The notes: a model not told the origin generated them from the sequence alone. DNA of 64,000 bases from Batkoa obscura (GCA_030770535.1 JASVEC010000006.1:62001-126000); one strand, 5' to 3'. Counted from the first letter of the stretch, positions 35,245 through 47,604 are shown. Made by a program: numbers and translations.

Positions 35245-36192
35245 TTAATTCGTAAAATTAAACCCTTCATTAGGCATATATAAATCCCCACCTCCGTTAT
35301 TATTATCAGATGGTGGTTGTTTTCCATTGTTATTATTTGGTATTTGTTCGGGCTTTGAAGGTGGTCCATTTGAATTGTTTGCTTGATCATCACCAGATGG
35401 TGGAGGTGGAGGTAATTCTGATACTTTAGGTCCTACGGGTTCTGCTTTGGAAGGATCAGAAGGAGGGGCGTTTTGATCTTTTGGTGGTATTCCGTTAGGA
35501 GAACCTTGATCAGAAGGAGGACCATTTTGTCCATTTGATGGTCCTTGATTAGGTGGTGGTCCTTGGTCCAATGGTGGTGGTCCTTGATTAGGTGGTGGTC
35601 CTTGATTTGATGATGGTGGTGGTCCATTTTGTGGTCCTTGATCTGATGATGGAGGGGAGCCAGATGGTGGTCCTTGGTCTAATGGTGGTGGCCCATTTTG
35701 TGGTCCTTGATTAGGTGGTGGTCCTTGGTCCGATGGTGGTGGTCCATTTTGTGATCCTTGATTAGGTGGTGGCCCTTGATTAGGTGGTAGTCCATTTGGT
35801 GGTCCTTGATTAGGAGGAGGACCGGATGGTGGAGGGTTATTAGATGGTCCAGGTACATTACCATTCTTTAATGCCCAAAATACGTCTTTAGCTTGATTTG
35901 GTACTGCCCAAAACACATCTTTAGCTTGGTATGGTACTGCCCAATTTGGATCATTTGCTGCTGGTGGCGAAGGATTTATTGGGATTGGATTTTGAGATAG
36001 CGGGCCGCCTGGTTGTCCATTAGGTTGTAAGTTATTTTGAGGTTGTGCAAGTTGTGGAGGTAAATCTTGATTTGGAGGTCCATTAGGAAGGTTGATATTT
36101 GATGGAGGTGGTATTTGGTCGGGAGTTGGATTTGCATTTTGAGCTAATACCACTGATAAAGTTAAACTTGGTATAAATTTATTATAAATCAT
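35245..36192 (-). CDS. Secreted proline/glycine/glutamine-rich repeat protein
   Basis: A 315-residue single-exon protein beginning MIYNKFIPSLTLSVVLAQNA, a plausible signal peptide with cleavage near the Ala-Gln. Near residues 85-110 three units of the type WAVPYQAKDVF (then WAVPNQAKDVF and WALKNG) are in tandem. The middle 150 residues are degenerate repeats of NQGPPPNQGPQNGPPP type. The end is Asn/Gly-rich (GGGDLYMPNEGFNFTN). No Cys-rich or catalytic domain, transmembrane tail or GPI signal is evident, so an extracellular matrix or cell-wall protein is possible (inference). His-rich ORFs in other frames are shadows of the repeat. Confidence 0.75.
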   Translation of the reverse strand: MIYNKFIPSLTLSVVLAQNANPTPDQIPPPSNINLPNGPPNQDLPPQLAQPQNNLQPNGQPGGPLSQNPIPINPSPPAANDPNWAVPYQAKDVFWAVPNQAKDVFWALKNGNVPGPSNNPPPSGPPPNQGPPNGLPPNQGPPPNQGSQNGPPPSDQGPPPNQGPQNGPPPLDQGPPSGSPPSSDQGPQNGPPPSSNQGPPPNQGPPPLDQGPPPNQGPSNGQNGPPSDQGSPNGIPPKDQNAPPSDPSKAEPVGPKVSELPPPPPSGDDQANNSNGPPSKPEQIPNNNNGKQPPSDNNNGGGDLYMPNEGFNFTN

Positions 36193-37677
36193 TGTTATAT
36201 ATTATTGTTTTAATAAATTAATATTGAATTTCAATTCCAATCCATTGTATTTATACTAATCTTATTCCTTTCTAGTTGTTTTATTACTTAGCTTAAAGGC
36301 TTTCATGACTTACTGTATGAACTTGAATCATCTATAATGCAGAGCTACAAACAAGGCTTTAAATGATTTATGCAACTTCAATATTACAGCATTGTTTTTA
36401 GTTTAAAATTAATCCTGATAATAAATTTAGGGAGCCTAACTTGATTCACTATTTAAATCAAAGCTTTTATGCCAAATTTGTGTTAAGATCATTTACACTT
36501 TTAGATTGTAAAAAATTGCAATTTTTGACTAAAAATAGCTGACTTCTTTGCCAATACTCCTTTATTACTGTAATTTTAATTAAATTTAATTCATTAAGAC
36601 TTTGACTGAATTATTGTGTTATTTTTGGCAATCTCTTTAACGTTAACTTTATGATATATAACTATTCATATCAGTAAAATAAACTATAGAGCTTTAAAAC
36701 AATTGTCAAAGTAAAGGGATTATCTATATGCCTGGGTTTATAATAAATAGATAAACAATAGATAAACAATAGCTAAATTTTAAGTATAAGCCTTTAATTT
36801 CTTAAAATAAATGATTCGCATAGGCCAAGAGATTTTATTTTATTACGTTTACTAATTACTTTTTCTATTATTTTTTATTAGTCTTTTAGGTAAAATTTTA
36901 CCAGCTCTAGAATTTAGTTTGTTTTGTAACCATGTTTCCTTAAATTTTAACCTCTTTATAATAAACAAAATATGGTTTTAGTTGAAAAAATAATACATTT
37001 TAACGAATAATAATATTAGTATATTGTTTTTCAGAATATATTTATTGTTAAAAAAATTGAAATGAGATAGCAATTCGAATGAAGTTAAATTTATTAATAG
37101 AAATAAGACATGAAAATATTAGAATTACAAAGCAATACTTATTCTTTTGTAAAGTTGAGTTTAATAAGCTTCCGCATGTGCTTTTATGATATCAATATTG
37201 TTCTGTTTTTTAGAATATATAACGCAACAAAAACAAATAATCCTCAGTATCTCTTCTTGAATAGACAAAATGCTCCATTCATGGTGAGCAATAAAAAGAG
37301 CTTTATTATAAACCAGTGATATTATGTTACTTATTATCTATTTATTGATTCCAGCTTAAATGTATTAATAAAAATTAAGTTTTTTTCATAAACATTATAA
37401 AATTCAGTAATGTTTTCCATAGAGCTTAGTGTTATAAATTTTGTCTCTAATAGTCAATACTTAGGACGAAATGAACAACTAAGCGAATAAACAATGAAGT
37501 AGTTGATATACAAATAAGCTTAAATGATGTTTGTTTAATTATTTATAAGTCTATCATATTAATTTTTTATTTAATTTTAAAATACTTATTTGCCATAAAC
37601 TATATAAACTATATAAACTATAAGTAAAGAAATAATTTAATCACAAGAAATTAGAAAAGGGATACATTAGTTATAAT
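36193..37677. other. Intergenic region with duplicated upstream DNA of the homeobox pseudogene
   Basis: About 1.5 kb. The part from about 36,830 to 37,560 shows patchy similarity to about 39,260-39,920, upstream of homeobox gene 2: both have CTCTTTATAATAAA, then GCATGTGCTTTTRTRATATC, then AACATTATAAAATT. A 69-codon ORF at 37110 is not conserved in the paralogous copy and is not called. Confidence 0.55.
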
Positions 37678-38301
37678 TTGGACTCTGATGTAACAGAGGA
37701 GCCGTTAGAGAATGGGAATGCTGATAGCAATAAAATTAGCTTTAGAGCTTATCAAAGAGAATACTTATTGAAATGCTTTAAGAAGGATAGCTACCCAGAT
37801 AGCCAAGCTATTTATGAAATTGCGACTAAGTCAAACGTATCAAGACATAAAGTGGATAGCTGATTTCAAAATATGCGTTAAAAACATATGTTGGTAATTC
37901 TAAATAACACCATAAATAACCTATATAACTATAGTTCAAATTTGAATCTGACTTCTTATTATAATAAATGTAGTGTTTTAGTTAGCGCTCCAAAATTTAT
38001 CAATAAAAACAATAACATCCCACCCAATATTATATATTATATAAATTATAATAATCAATAAATATTTGATTTTTATCTAGACAATTATTTTAATAAACAC
38101 CACGTTCTTGAAATTCATAGCAACAATAGACGCCTTGTTAATTATTGTAATCCTGAGGCTGTTAGTAATAAATATATTATTGCTCCCATCCCTGAAATTA
38201 TTAATAAGTACATTAATGATTGCACTACTCGTGAAGCTGATAACAGCTGTGGTACTTGTAATGATCCCTATAATGAAAAGATTGTATTAGCGTCTCAATA
38301 G
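37678..38301 (+). pseudogene. Homeobox gene, decayed tandem duplicate of gene 2
   Basis: The frame from about 37,678 gives SDVTEEPLENGNADSNKISF, then RAYQREYLLKCFKKDSYPD, aligning with gene 2 (SDVIEELLKSESAPSNKITF, then KPYQREYLTKYFKKNKKPN). In helix 3 the invariant Trp codon is TGA (37861-37863) and a TAA follows shortly after FQNMR, so the DNA-binding helix cannot be made. Downstream there is a remaining Asn/Tyr-rich tail and an open stretch ending at 38301 (HVLEIHSNNRRLVNYCNPEA). It has no good start codon. This is a host-gene pseudogene created by tandem duplication and then lost. Confidence 0.8.
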
Positions 38302-38576
38302 CTACTTTATCAACAATGTATTTAATATTAGTACTTATTATAATAATTTTTTTAATGTAATTATAATTTAAGGCATATAGTAATGTTCAGCTATCCTTTA
38401 ATAAGTTATGAAGAGAATGTATCATTACTCCTAGCTCTAATACCTCCTACAATCAATAAAGGAATTCATCTTATCAATCTACTTCATTGAAAGTCAAATT
38501 AATTTTAAAATAGTATTAAGATAAATATAGCATTTTAGGTTAAACGATAAATTTTGACAGAAAGCTATCTATAAAA

Positions 38577-38679
38577 CGGGGATGTATTTTTGTGTTTAAG
38601 AATTTTACTAACGATTTTTCCGCACAAATAGCGCTTGAAAAGTGGAAAAAGTGATGAAACCCAAAAAAAAACATCCCCA
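38577..38679. mobile_element. Family A MITE, copy A3
   Basis: About 103 bp in the opposite orientation to A1/A2: GGGGATGTATTTTTGTGTTT at the left, AAAAAAACATCCCC at the right. The interior has AAGAATTTTACTAACGATTT and GAAAAGTGGAAAAAGTGATG. Confidence 0.8.
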
Positions 38680-38896
38680 AATAGTGTCGATACTTCTTTT
38701 TAAAAGTTACAATGAAATGTATAATTTTACTTCATTTTTAAAATTAATATTAACCATTTACTTATCTTCATTTATATGACATACGATTAGTCTAGCTTAG
38801 TCTTTAAAACTCAACAAGGCAGTATATTTTTCTTTTACTTGATTTTTTCAAACTTAACAACTATTAACATTAAATATTGATTATTTATAGAATATT

Positions 38897-39002
38897 ATAT
38901 GGGGTTATATTTTTTTGTTTAAGAATTTTACTAACAATCTTTTTGCTCAAATAGTGCTCAAAAAATGAAAAAGTGATGAAGCCAAAAAAAACATCACTAT
39001 AT
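38897..39002. mobile_element. Family A MITE, copy A4
   Basis: About 106 bp, same orientation as A3 and about 220 bp from it. ATATGGGGTTATATTTTTTT at the left and AAAAAACATCACTATAT at the right; the right TIR is eroded, so this copy is older. Confidence 0.75.
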
Positions 39003-40026
39003 TTATGTTTTGAGTATAGTTACAATATGAAATTCACAGTTTCAATATTTTTAATTAAAAAAAGTTTTATTATAATAAGGAATCTTCACTATTGCTATGC
39101 TCCATAAACTTATTCAAGCCTAATCATCGCACTCTACCATAATATAGTTATTGTTGGGTGGTTTTCAATAATATCCTGATTTCAATATTACGAGCAGTAT
39201 AGTCTAGCATGTTAGGGTTAGTTACAAGTGATAAAAAATAAAAAATAACAAAAGTCAAGGAGTTTTAGTCTTATTAAATTTACTAATTTCATTCCTTGTT
39301 TTTTATATTTTGTTGATATCTATAAGTAAATTTTTAAAAGCTTTGTGTTTACTTTGTCTTGTAGCTACTTCTTTCAATATTATAAACTCTTTATAATAAA
39401 TAAAATAATGTATAAGTATTAAAGGAGTGATATTATTATAAATGAATAATAGCAGTAACAACTCATTTTTTAAACTATTATTGTTGTTAAAAGCCATCTA
39501 TCTTAAATGATTTTCTTACTTTATAAGTTAATTTTATTGAATTCGAGCATGTGCTTTTGTAATATCAATATTTATTTATGTTATTTCAAAAAGAGATTTA
39601 AAGTTGATATTATATCTTTGCTTCTTTTCAAATATATCATAGCGCTTATTAACAATATCGAATGATAATAAGAATAGTAATGTCAGTTTTTTAAAGAGAT
39701 AGTCATACATTAATAGTATTATCATTTACTTTAGTTTTTAATTTAAATGAAAATAAGTTTTTTTTAACATTATAAAATTAGTAATACTTTATGTAACTTA
39801 GTATTTTAAAATTTCTTTTTATTAGCAATGTTTGAGATGAGACAGAAACTTAGTAAATGAATAATAAAATTAAATATTTTATTAAAAAAAATGAGATTCA
39901 AATGATGTCTATAAACAATCATTTTATTTTATAATATCATCACTTTTATCTAACAAAATAATGAAATACTTACTACCCTGGAGGTATATATAAATAAAAA
40001 ACAGATATTGAGTTTGATTATAAAAA

Positions 40027-40776
40027 ATGAGGAAAAAAAGCATCAGACACAGTTTGAGTTCGGATGTAATAGAGGAGCTACTAAAAAGCGAAAGTGCTCC
40101 CAGCAACAAAATTACCTTCAAACCGTACCAAAGGGAATATTTAACGAAGTATTTTAAGAAAAACAAAAAGCCAAATAAGATAGATAAGCAAGCAATTGCT
40201 ACAGAATTAAATGTGACGATCCGTAAGGTTAATAATTGGTTTCAAAATGCACGGCAGAAGTCTAAATCAGTTATTTTAAATAATAGCATAGATGATGGTA
40301 ATGGAAGTAGCTCAAATATAAGCCCAGCAACTCCCTTTAATGTCAATCACAACAATTCTTCAAATCTTATTCCTACTCCTTTTTTTAATGAATATAATAA
40401 TCCGATGATTGGTCCAAATTTACTTTATTATAATGACTTTAACAATCCTGCTATCAGTCCACTTTCCGTTTTTAATAATGTATATAATAATACTTTGGAT
40501 ATCAATCCAACTTTCACTAATAATTATAGTAGTATTATGTTTAATAATTTTACAAATAATGCCAGTCTATATACTGTGATGGGTAATAATCAACAAATGT
40601 TAAATTTTGATTATGACAATAATAATAACCATATAGTCCCTGAACTTCATAATGACATTAATTGTTCTTATATTTGTAATAATATGTTTATGAATAATAT
40701 GAGTATTAATGATTGGGCATATTTCAACTTGTTATTTAATAATAATAGCGGGTTGGAGCATACTCAATCATTATAA
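40027..40776 (+). CDS. Homeobox transcription factor, gene 2
   Basis: A 249-residue single-exon protein, start MRKKSIRHSLSSDVIEELLK at 40027. The homeodomain at about residues 30-88 holds KITFKPYQREYLTKYFKKNK and the recognition helix VTIRKVNNWFQNARQKSKSV with intact Trp, Phe, Asn and Arg. The rest is Asn/Phe/Tyr/Ser-rich and probably disordered. It is the intact partner of the pseudogene at 37.7 kb and is more distant from homeobox gene 1 at 34 kb. Target genes unknown. Confidence 0.9.
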   Translation: MRKKSIRHSLSSDVIEELLKSESAPSNKITFKPYQREYLTKYFKKNKKPNKIDKQAIATELNVTIRKVNNWFQNARQKSKSVILNNSIDDGNGSSSNISPATPFNVNHNNSSNLIPTPFFNEYNNPMIGPNLLYYNDFNNPAISPLSVFNNVYNNTLDINPTFTNNYSSIMFNNFTNNASLYTVMGNNQQMLNFDYDNNNNHIVPELHNDINCSYICNNMFMNNMSINDWAYFNLLFNNNSGLEHTQSL

Positions 40777-41317
40777 TTCATAATTCATAATTCATAATCT
40801 TTTGATGAATTTAAATAAATAACAACTTGCTTTATTTTTTATTTTTAATCGTTTTCAATTTTAGTGCTATGTTAAAAAGTGCAAGTGGTTATTTTCCTTA
40901 GTCAAAATAATAAATTTTAATAAACTATACTAAATTGTCATATTTCTTTATTTATCATTACCTTATCCAGGATACTCCCTATTCACCAAATATTCACTAA
41001 TTAAAACTAATAAACATACGTATCGCCTCTCCTTTGGTCATATGTAATTTTCTTTAACTAAAAGTTAATAGTATACATTATCTCTTCATTTTTTAACCAA
41101 ACAGTAGATATGATCACTTATAAAACACGGTATTTTTATTCCATAGCCATTATTATTTCTACTCCTATTATCAGTTGAGCATTGTTACTTATTTTTATCA
41201 AAACCAATATATAATAAACAAATCCTTAATCACTAGAAAAAATATTATTTGCTATTAAGTTAAATAGTTATTTTAATTTTATAACTCGAATATATTTATT
41301 AGTTTCAATTGAGTTTT
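40777..41317. other. Convergent intergenic region, homeobox gene 2 / RPS5
   Basis: About 540 bp between two stop codons, AT-rich, without ORF. A short ATAATTCAT triplication lies just after the homeobox stop (40773-40798). Confidence 0.5.
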
Positions 41318-42071
<754 letters not shown>

Positions 42072-42132
42072 TATGTCTTTGTTCTAAATATACTATTTTA
42101 GGTTCACTTCATTCAAATTTCCAGGATTTATA

Positions 42133-42375
42133 TTAAATTTCGACATATGATGTGTATTGTACGTTTTGAACTCTATTGTTTCGTTTTATTACATGCTATT
42201 ATTAGATGGATGTATCTCTTTTCCTTCTCTATTCTCACTCATTGTCGTTTTATTAGCATTGGGTATTACCTTACAAGTTATCTTCCCGTTAGGCAAAAAG
42301 AAGGGCTTTTCAGACCATTTAGTATTGTTATTATCGAGCTTAATATTTTTGTTATGTTTTTATTTTATTCAATAA
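42133..42375 (+). CDS. Possible small two-helix membrane protein
   Basis: A plus-strand frame gives GCISFPSLFSLIVVLLALGI, a short positively charged turn (PLGKKKGFSD) and a second hydrophobic helix (HLVLLLSSLIFLLCFYFIQ), stop 42373-42375. It begins just across from the RPS5 start, so it would share that promoter. Exon 1 might be ATGATGT at 42148 spliced to 42193, or translation may begin at 42157. The arrangement resembles small ER proteins of the Ost5/Kish type, but no diagnostic residues are seen. The choice between real gene and chance ORF is open. Confidence 0.35.
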
Positions 42376-43768
42376 AGTTATCAGATTGGCTAAATTTATT
42401 GGCTATGGTTTAATTATTATTATTTTATAATATTAAATTTTATTTTATATAATTAACAAGTATTATCTATGTTAAATAAATCGAATAAATGATTTAAATC
42501 TTAAAATACATTTATAAAAATATTTATATTATTTTCTGATAATATATAAACTTTATAATATTATTAATTTAAATTTAATAGCATAATAAATTGACTTTTA
42601 AATAAGCCTTCCAAATTTGGCTATTTAAAATGTTTTGGTTTATTTAATAATAATATGTTTTAAATTAAACATCAAACGATTTTATTATACGTATTAGAAA
42701 GTATATCTTAGTGTTATTTGTACTTCTACTCTAATAGTGCAAAGTAACACTAGTAAAGCTGTAGGTTATTAAATGGGAAACGTAAAACTTTTATAAATTT
42801 TTATTTTATTTTGTTTTAAACTTGTTATCACGTTAACGACAAGTATTTAGATCCTTTATTAATGGCTTTAGCTATTAGGGTTAGAGTTTATTAGCTCTGA
42901 TAATTTACCTTTTTAACACAGGAAACCATAATATTTCCCTATTTATATTAGGTTTGATATCTTAGAAAAGCAAAAATTGAAGTAACACATCTTGGCTTTT
43001 TACACTTTCGTTTCTTTAAAAGTAAAACACTTATAAGCTGGTTGACCCCTCTCAAAATTCTAAAAATTGTAAAAGTCTAATTCTAATTTGGATAAGTTTC
43101 AAAGCTAAGTTGAAGTTAATAAAATTTTTCAATTCACTTTTTTGACCATTTCCTATAGCATAAAGTTTTAAAAACTATAAATAAAGCTGATAAAAAACGT
43201 TCCAATATGAGTAATATAAAATTAAGCAAAAGTAACTAGTTTTATAGTACAAGCTGCTTAATTTGCAATCTTTGGAAGAAACCAAATTGGACAAAATTTG
43301 AACCAAGCTTTTAAACTAACCCATATTCAATTATTATATTTAACATAAAAAATAAAAATAAACCAAATGAGCTTTTTAAAAAATAGACTATAAACCACTG
43401 TTTGACATTAAATTGTAAGTATCCCAGTACTTTTTTTATTGATTGAATGGGAGATAGCTTTGGTTAGCGGTTTTATATAGAATAAAGTCTGTTAACTAAA
43501 GGCAAAAGTTATGAAGCACCTTTTAGCGTTGCCTTTGTCACCACTTGCTTAATTACTATTTAACTTAACAGGGGCCTATTCAGGAGATCAACTACTCTTT
43601 CAATAATATCAAGAACATTAAATACAAATATTAAACTTATATTTATAAAATAACATAGATTCAGCTAAGAGATACAATAGTGAGCAAAAATATAGACTAC
43701 TATTCAAGATTTATTTTAAATATAGTTTGCAAAAGCGATAAATAGGTTATTTAGACAGCTTGCTAATT
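42376..43768. other. Gene-free region downstream of histone H4
   Basis: About 1.4 kb, mostly AT-rich, with one full-length family B MITE at 43090-43322. No other feature recognised. Confidence 0.6.
43090..43322. mobile_element. Family B MITE, copy B2
   Basis: About 233 bp from GGATAAGTTTCAAAGCTAAG to GAACCAAGCTTTTAAACTAA. Its interior (ACGTTCCAATATGAGTAATA and CTGCTTAATTTGCAATCTTT) is almost identical to the inverted copy B3 at 47369-47604, so both moved or were copied recently. Confidence 0.85.
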
Positions 43769-44083
<315 letters not shown>

Positions 44084-44239
44084 TTAATTTGAAGTTTAAT
44101 AAATTAAGATCGAAGTTTTAAGTTCTCTTTTTATACTTTTCAATTCTTTTTTTCGTTTCAATTTAAATAATAAGATCCAAATTGGGTTGCCTTATTTAGA
44201 AAGTTTTGAAATTTCAAGATTTCAAAATTCAAACTTGGA

Positions 44240-44310
44240 TCAAAAAAACGCGCTTTTGAAAAATGATTGAATTTGTAAAAAACTATTCAAGCGCGATTAT
44301 TGGAGCTTGG
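44240..44310 (-). promoter_or_regulatory. Histone H4 upstream elements (GCGC boxes and CCAAT)
   Basis: About 160-220 bp upstream of the H4 ATG, two GC-rich islets in otherwise AT-rich DNA: AAACGCGCTTTT (44247-44258) and, on the minus strand, CCAATAATCGCGC (44291-44303). CGCG-containing boxes are typical of S-phase promoters (MBF-type sites) and CCAAT of histone promoters; role here is inferred. Confidence 0.45.
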
Positions 44311-44958
44311 GTAATGAATGTGATTGGAAGATGCAAAAACATAAAATATTTTTAATCACCAACTTATATAAATTTAAAGTCTTCTGACTTTGTTCTTATT
44401 TAGTAAAAAATATTATAGAAGGTGGATAGGTTCAGAAACTTGAAAAGTGAATAGCGAAATGTTTTTGTGGAATTGTGATAATCAACTTTTAAAGTTAAAG
44501 ACTTCGTCTAGGTCCATAATTTTAAATAATTATCAGAAACAATACTTTCATACATACAACCAATAATAGCATTTTATTGCTTTGACTAATCAAACATTGT
44601 TTTCGAAAGCTGTCTTCAAATCAAAATTTGTTTAGTTAGGTTCAACCAATCAACAAAGTACTAAATAAGATTGTTTATAGACTTTTCAACAAAGAGTAGG
44701 ATTATTTTAGAATAATTGATGGTACACTTTGAAAAGAAATCATGCTTTAAATGTCATAATATAATGAAAAACATCAAACCTGAATTAATAATAAGAGAAT
44801 AGAAAATCAATTTATTACTGTCTAAGTATTTAGTTTTAATCAAATGCAGCTAATTTTAAAATTCTATCCTAATTTCAGAAAAAAGGGTAATTATTTAGAA
44901 GTTACAATGTCTTTAAAGGTGTGTAAAAACAATATTAAAGTTAACTTATAATTATATT
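44311..44958. other. Intergenic region between H4 promoter and NCAPH2 3' end
   Basis: About 650 bp, AT-rich, without ORF or repeat recognised. Confidence 0.5.
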
Positions 44959-47276
44959 TTATTGCTTAATAATAACAAAGTTTTCCAAAGAATCTGAACT
45001 AGCAATAGAAACATGGCTGTCTTGTGCCTTAAAAATACTGGTATATAGTTATATAATAAAATTAAAATTAAAATTACCATATGTAAAGTAGCCAGAAAGT
45101 AACGTGAAATTTCTTTAGGATCTGAATGATTAAACTTGGTTTTAAGATCTAACTCTTTATCTATAAAATATAAATACGTTAAGCTGTATTGTTAATGATA
45201 AAACATACCACATTGCAGCCAGTCATTTATGTTATTTTGATAAGTTGATAAGTTAAATGCCGGTTTTTTATTCTAATATAATATTAATATTTTCATACTT
45301 TATATAGTTTTGATGTTTACTTGTTCAGCTAATATCTTTTTAATATGATGATCCCAATGTTTGACTTTTCTACTTAATTTACATTCCAATTGAGATTCGA
45401 ATCTAACTGCTTCTTCTAAAAATGGTTTCTAAGATTGATGTCAATATTAATAATATTAATTTAATTAACTAATAGTATTACCATTTGATTATACTTTTCA
45501 TTATCTATCCAATGAGATTGACTATTGTCATTATTAAATGAAGATGATTCATCATTGTACTAAAATAGTAAATTAAAACTATTCAATATTCAATGATTAA
45601 TATAGTTATTACTTGTTCATTGTTAAAATCCACTTCAAAATCTAAATTAGTAAATAAAGTATTATAATTGTCTCTAAAACTTTGATCATATTGTTCCACA
45701 ATATATGCATCATCGATTCTTTTTTTACTTTCTAATTCTTGTATGGTATCATTCGGCTCTAATTCTAATATAACAAGACCGATGATTGTTAGCTAATACT
45801 TTAATTAATATTTTATTATTACCTGGAAAGTTGCTTCTTTTCTTTGATTTCTTATTTGAAGTAGAATAACTATAATATACTTTGTCGTTTGCTATTATTG
45901 TTAATATTAAGTGGATAATAAATATACCAAATTACTACTTTTACTCTTTGTCTTCTTTTTACCACTTTGATCATCTATATTATCACTTATTACTGCTTTT
46001 AGCCCGACTATCACAATTAATATCATTATGTCATATCATTGTATTAGTGCTACCTTCTTTTAGTGGCGATTCTAAATCAGGGATAGATTGATGAGGATCC
46101 AATATGACTGAATTTGTTGATAATAGTTGATTTAATATGTCATCATTGGACAATGAGGTGATTTCAAAATTAGTATTATTCATTTCTGTTAAATTAATTT
46201 GATTCTGGTCATCTTCTTTTGGATTATAATCATCAAAACCTAGTGCGTCATAAAAATCATTATCGATTCCATTATCTATCATTGTTGCTAGTAGAATTAC
46301 TATTAGTATATTTTTATATAATATGCTGTGTGTATTTACTATCTCTACGGCCAACCTCAATCGATCCAATCGACTCATTCATTGTTGAATTAAAATTTGA
46401 CTGGCTTAAATTCAGCTGATTCATCTGTTAAATAAAACAAACTACTGTTAATTTTATCATCACATTTCTAATATTAAGTTACCATGAAGTCTAATGAATT
46501 TCCAATAGAATTACCATAACGATCATAAACTGTGTTATTTAATGGATAAATGTTTTGTTCCACTTCTTTGGGTAATAATAAATCTGGTATATTTAATTGT
46601 GTTTTACTTAAAGTTATATTAGTTTGATTATCAATATTCGTCGACGCTAAATAAAAACTATTAATATCATAATGTATAGTACATGCTATTAATTATTACC
46701 TTCAATATAATCCCCATTGTTGAAAATAGACGTAGGTTCTCGATTAATATAGTCTTCGTAATTTCTAATACCATCTCCAACACAATGTTTCGATTTATTT
46801 CTAAATATTTTTAAATTAGCCATAGACACCTTATTATTTCCTTAATTACTTTTTTTCCACTACCATTTCCGCATATGCTAATTGATATAAATATTCAACT
46901 TTACGATGATAAACTATAGTTGTATTTTGAAGCATTAAAGCAGCTAAATACACACAAAATAAGCGTATTGTAATTTACTATCTACTAATTTACCATGAGA
47001 AAAACTGTAAGTATTGGAACCCTCATCCGTATTATTAAACCCTAAAAAAATACCTTCGATTTGTTTTAAATATTCTTTCAACTTTTTATTCAAATCTAAT
47101 TTATAAATTTAGCCTCCTTCTTTAAAAGTTGATTTTCTCTTTACCAATATTAAAATTATTTCTCAAGTTCCTATTTTATTGTTAATAATTATTCAGTTTA
47201 TCTTGATGATAAATTACTTTTGTGGTTCTAAGGCTTTAATGAATTGTTGAAGCTCTTCGTTATTTAAATTACTCAT
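44959..47276 (-). CDS. NCAPH2: Condensin II subunit H2 (kleisin beta)
   Basis: Kleisin of condensin II, which bridges SMC2-SMC4 heads and helps compact mitotic chromosomes. About 13 exons. Start MSNLNNEELQQFIKALEPQK (ATG 47274-47276). The N-terminal kleisin helix TYSFSHAALMLQNTTIVYHR then KVEYLYQLAYAEM matches NCAPH2 '[33 protein letters not shown]'-type sequence. Then LNIPDLLLPKEVEQNIYPLN and NSIGNSLDFM; an acidic middle (DNDFYDALGFDDYNPKEDD); a Lys-rich segment; and the C-terminal block KPFLEEAVRFESQLECKLSR, VKHWDHHIKKILAEQNKKPA and FLATLHMAQDSHVSI. It ends at TAA 44959-44961. Junctions around 45,780-46,350 are uncertain. Confidence 0.88.
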
Positions 47277-47368
47277 TTTATCTTATAACAAGAAAGATAT
47301 TTTTATTTTAATTTATTGATCTGTTAAACTACTACACCTTTGTTTTGATTATTTTAAGCTGATAAATA

Positions 47369-47604
47369 GGTTAGTTTAAAAGCTTGGTTCAAATTTTGTC
47401 CAATTTGGTTTCTTCCAAAGATTGCAAATTAAGCAGCTTGTACTATAAAACTAGTTACTTTTTTGCTTAATTTTATATTACTCATATTGGAACGTTTTTT
47501 ATCAGCTTTATTTAATAGTTTTTAAAACTTTATGCTATAGGAGATGATCAAAAAAGTGAATTGAAAAACTTTATTTTTAACTTCAACTTGACTTTGAAAC
47601 ATCC
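47369..47604. mobile_element. Family B MITE, copy B3 (inverted)
   Basis: About 236 bp, reverse orientation to B2. Starts GGTTAGTTTAAAAGCTTGGT and ends GACTTTGAAACATCC. Nearly base-for-base the complement of B2 through the interior. It lies about 90 bp upstream of the NCAPH2 start codon. Confidence 0.85.

Larger units (their letters stand above)
38302..40026. other. Intergenic region with two family A MITEs and the gene 2 upstream block
   Basis: About 1.7 kb. It contains family A elements at 38577-38679 and 38897-39002 and the upstream block of homeobox gene 2 that is paralogous to 36.8-37.6 kb. No supported gene. Confidence 0.6.

Noticed and set aside
35433-35864. Two His-rich minus-strand ORFs
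   Set aside because: Alternative frames of the CCA/GGT repeat in the secreted protein gene.
37110-37319. 69-codon ORF upstream of the homeobox pseudogene
   Set aside because: The paralogous upstream region near 39.5 kb does not keep the frame, so it is noncoding.
39207-39220. TTAGGGTTAG, a telomere-like string
   Set aside because: Only about one and a half repeat units and internal to the window; no array.
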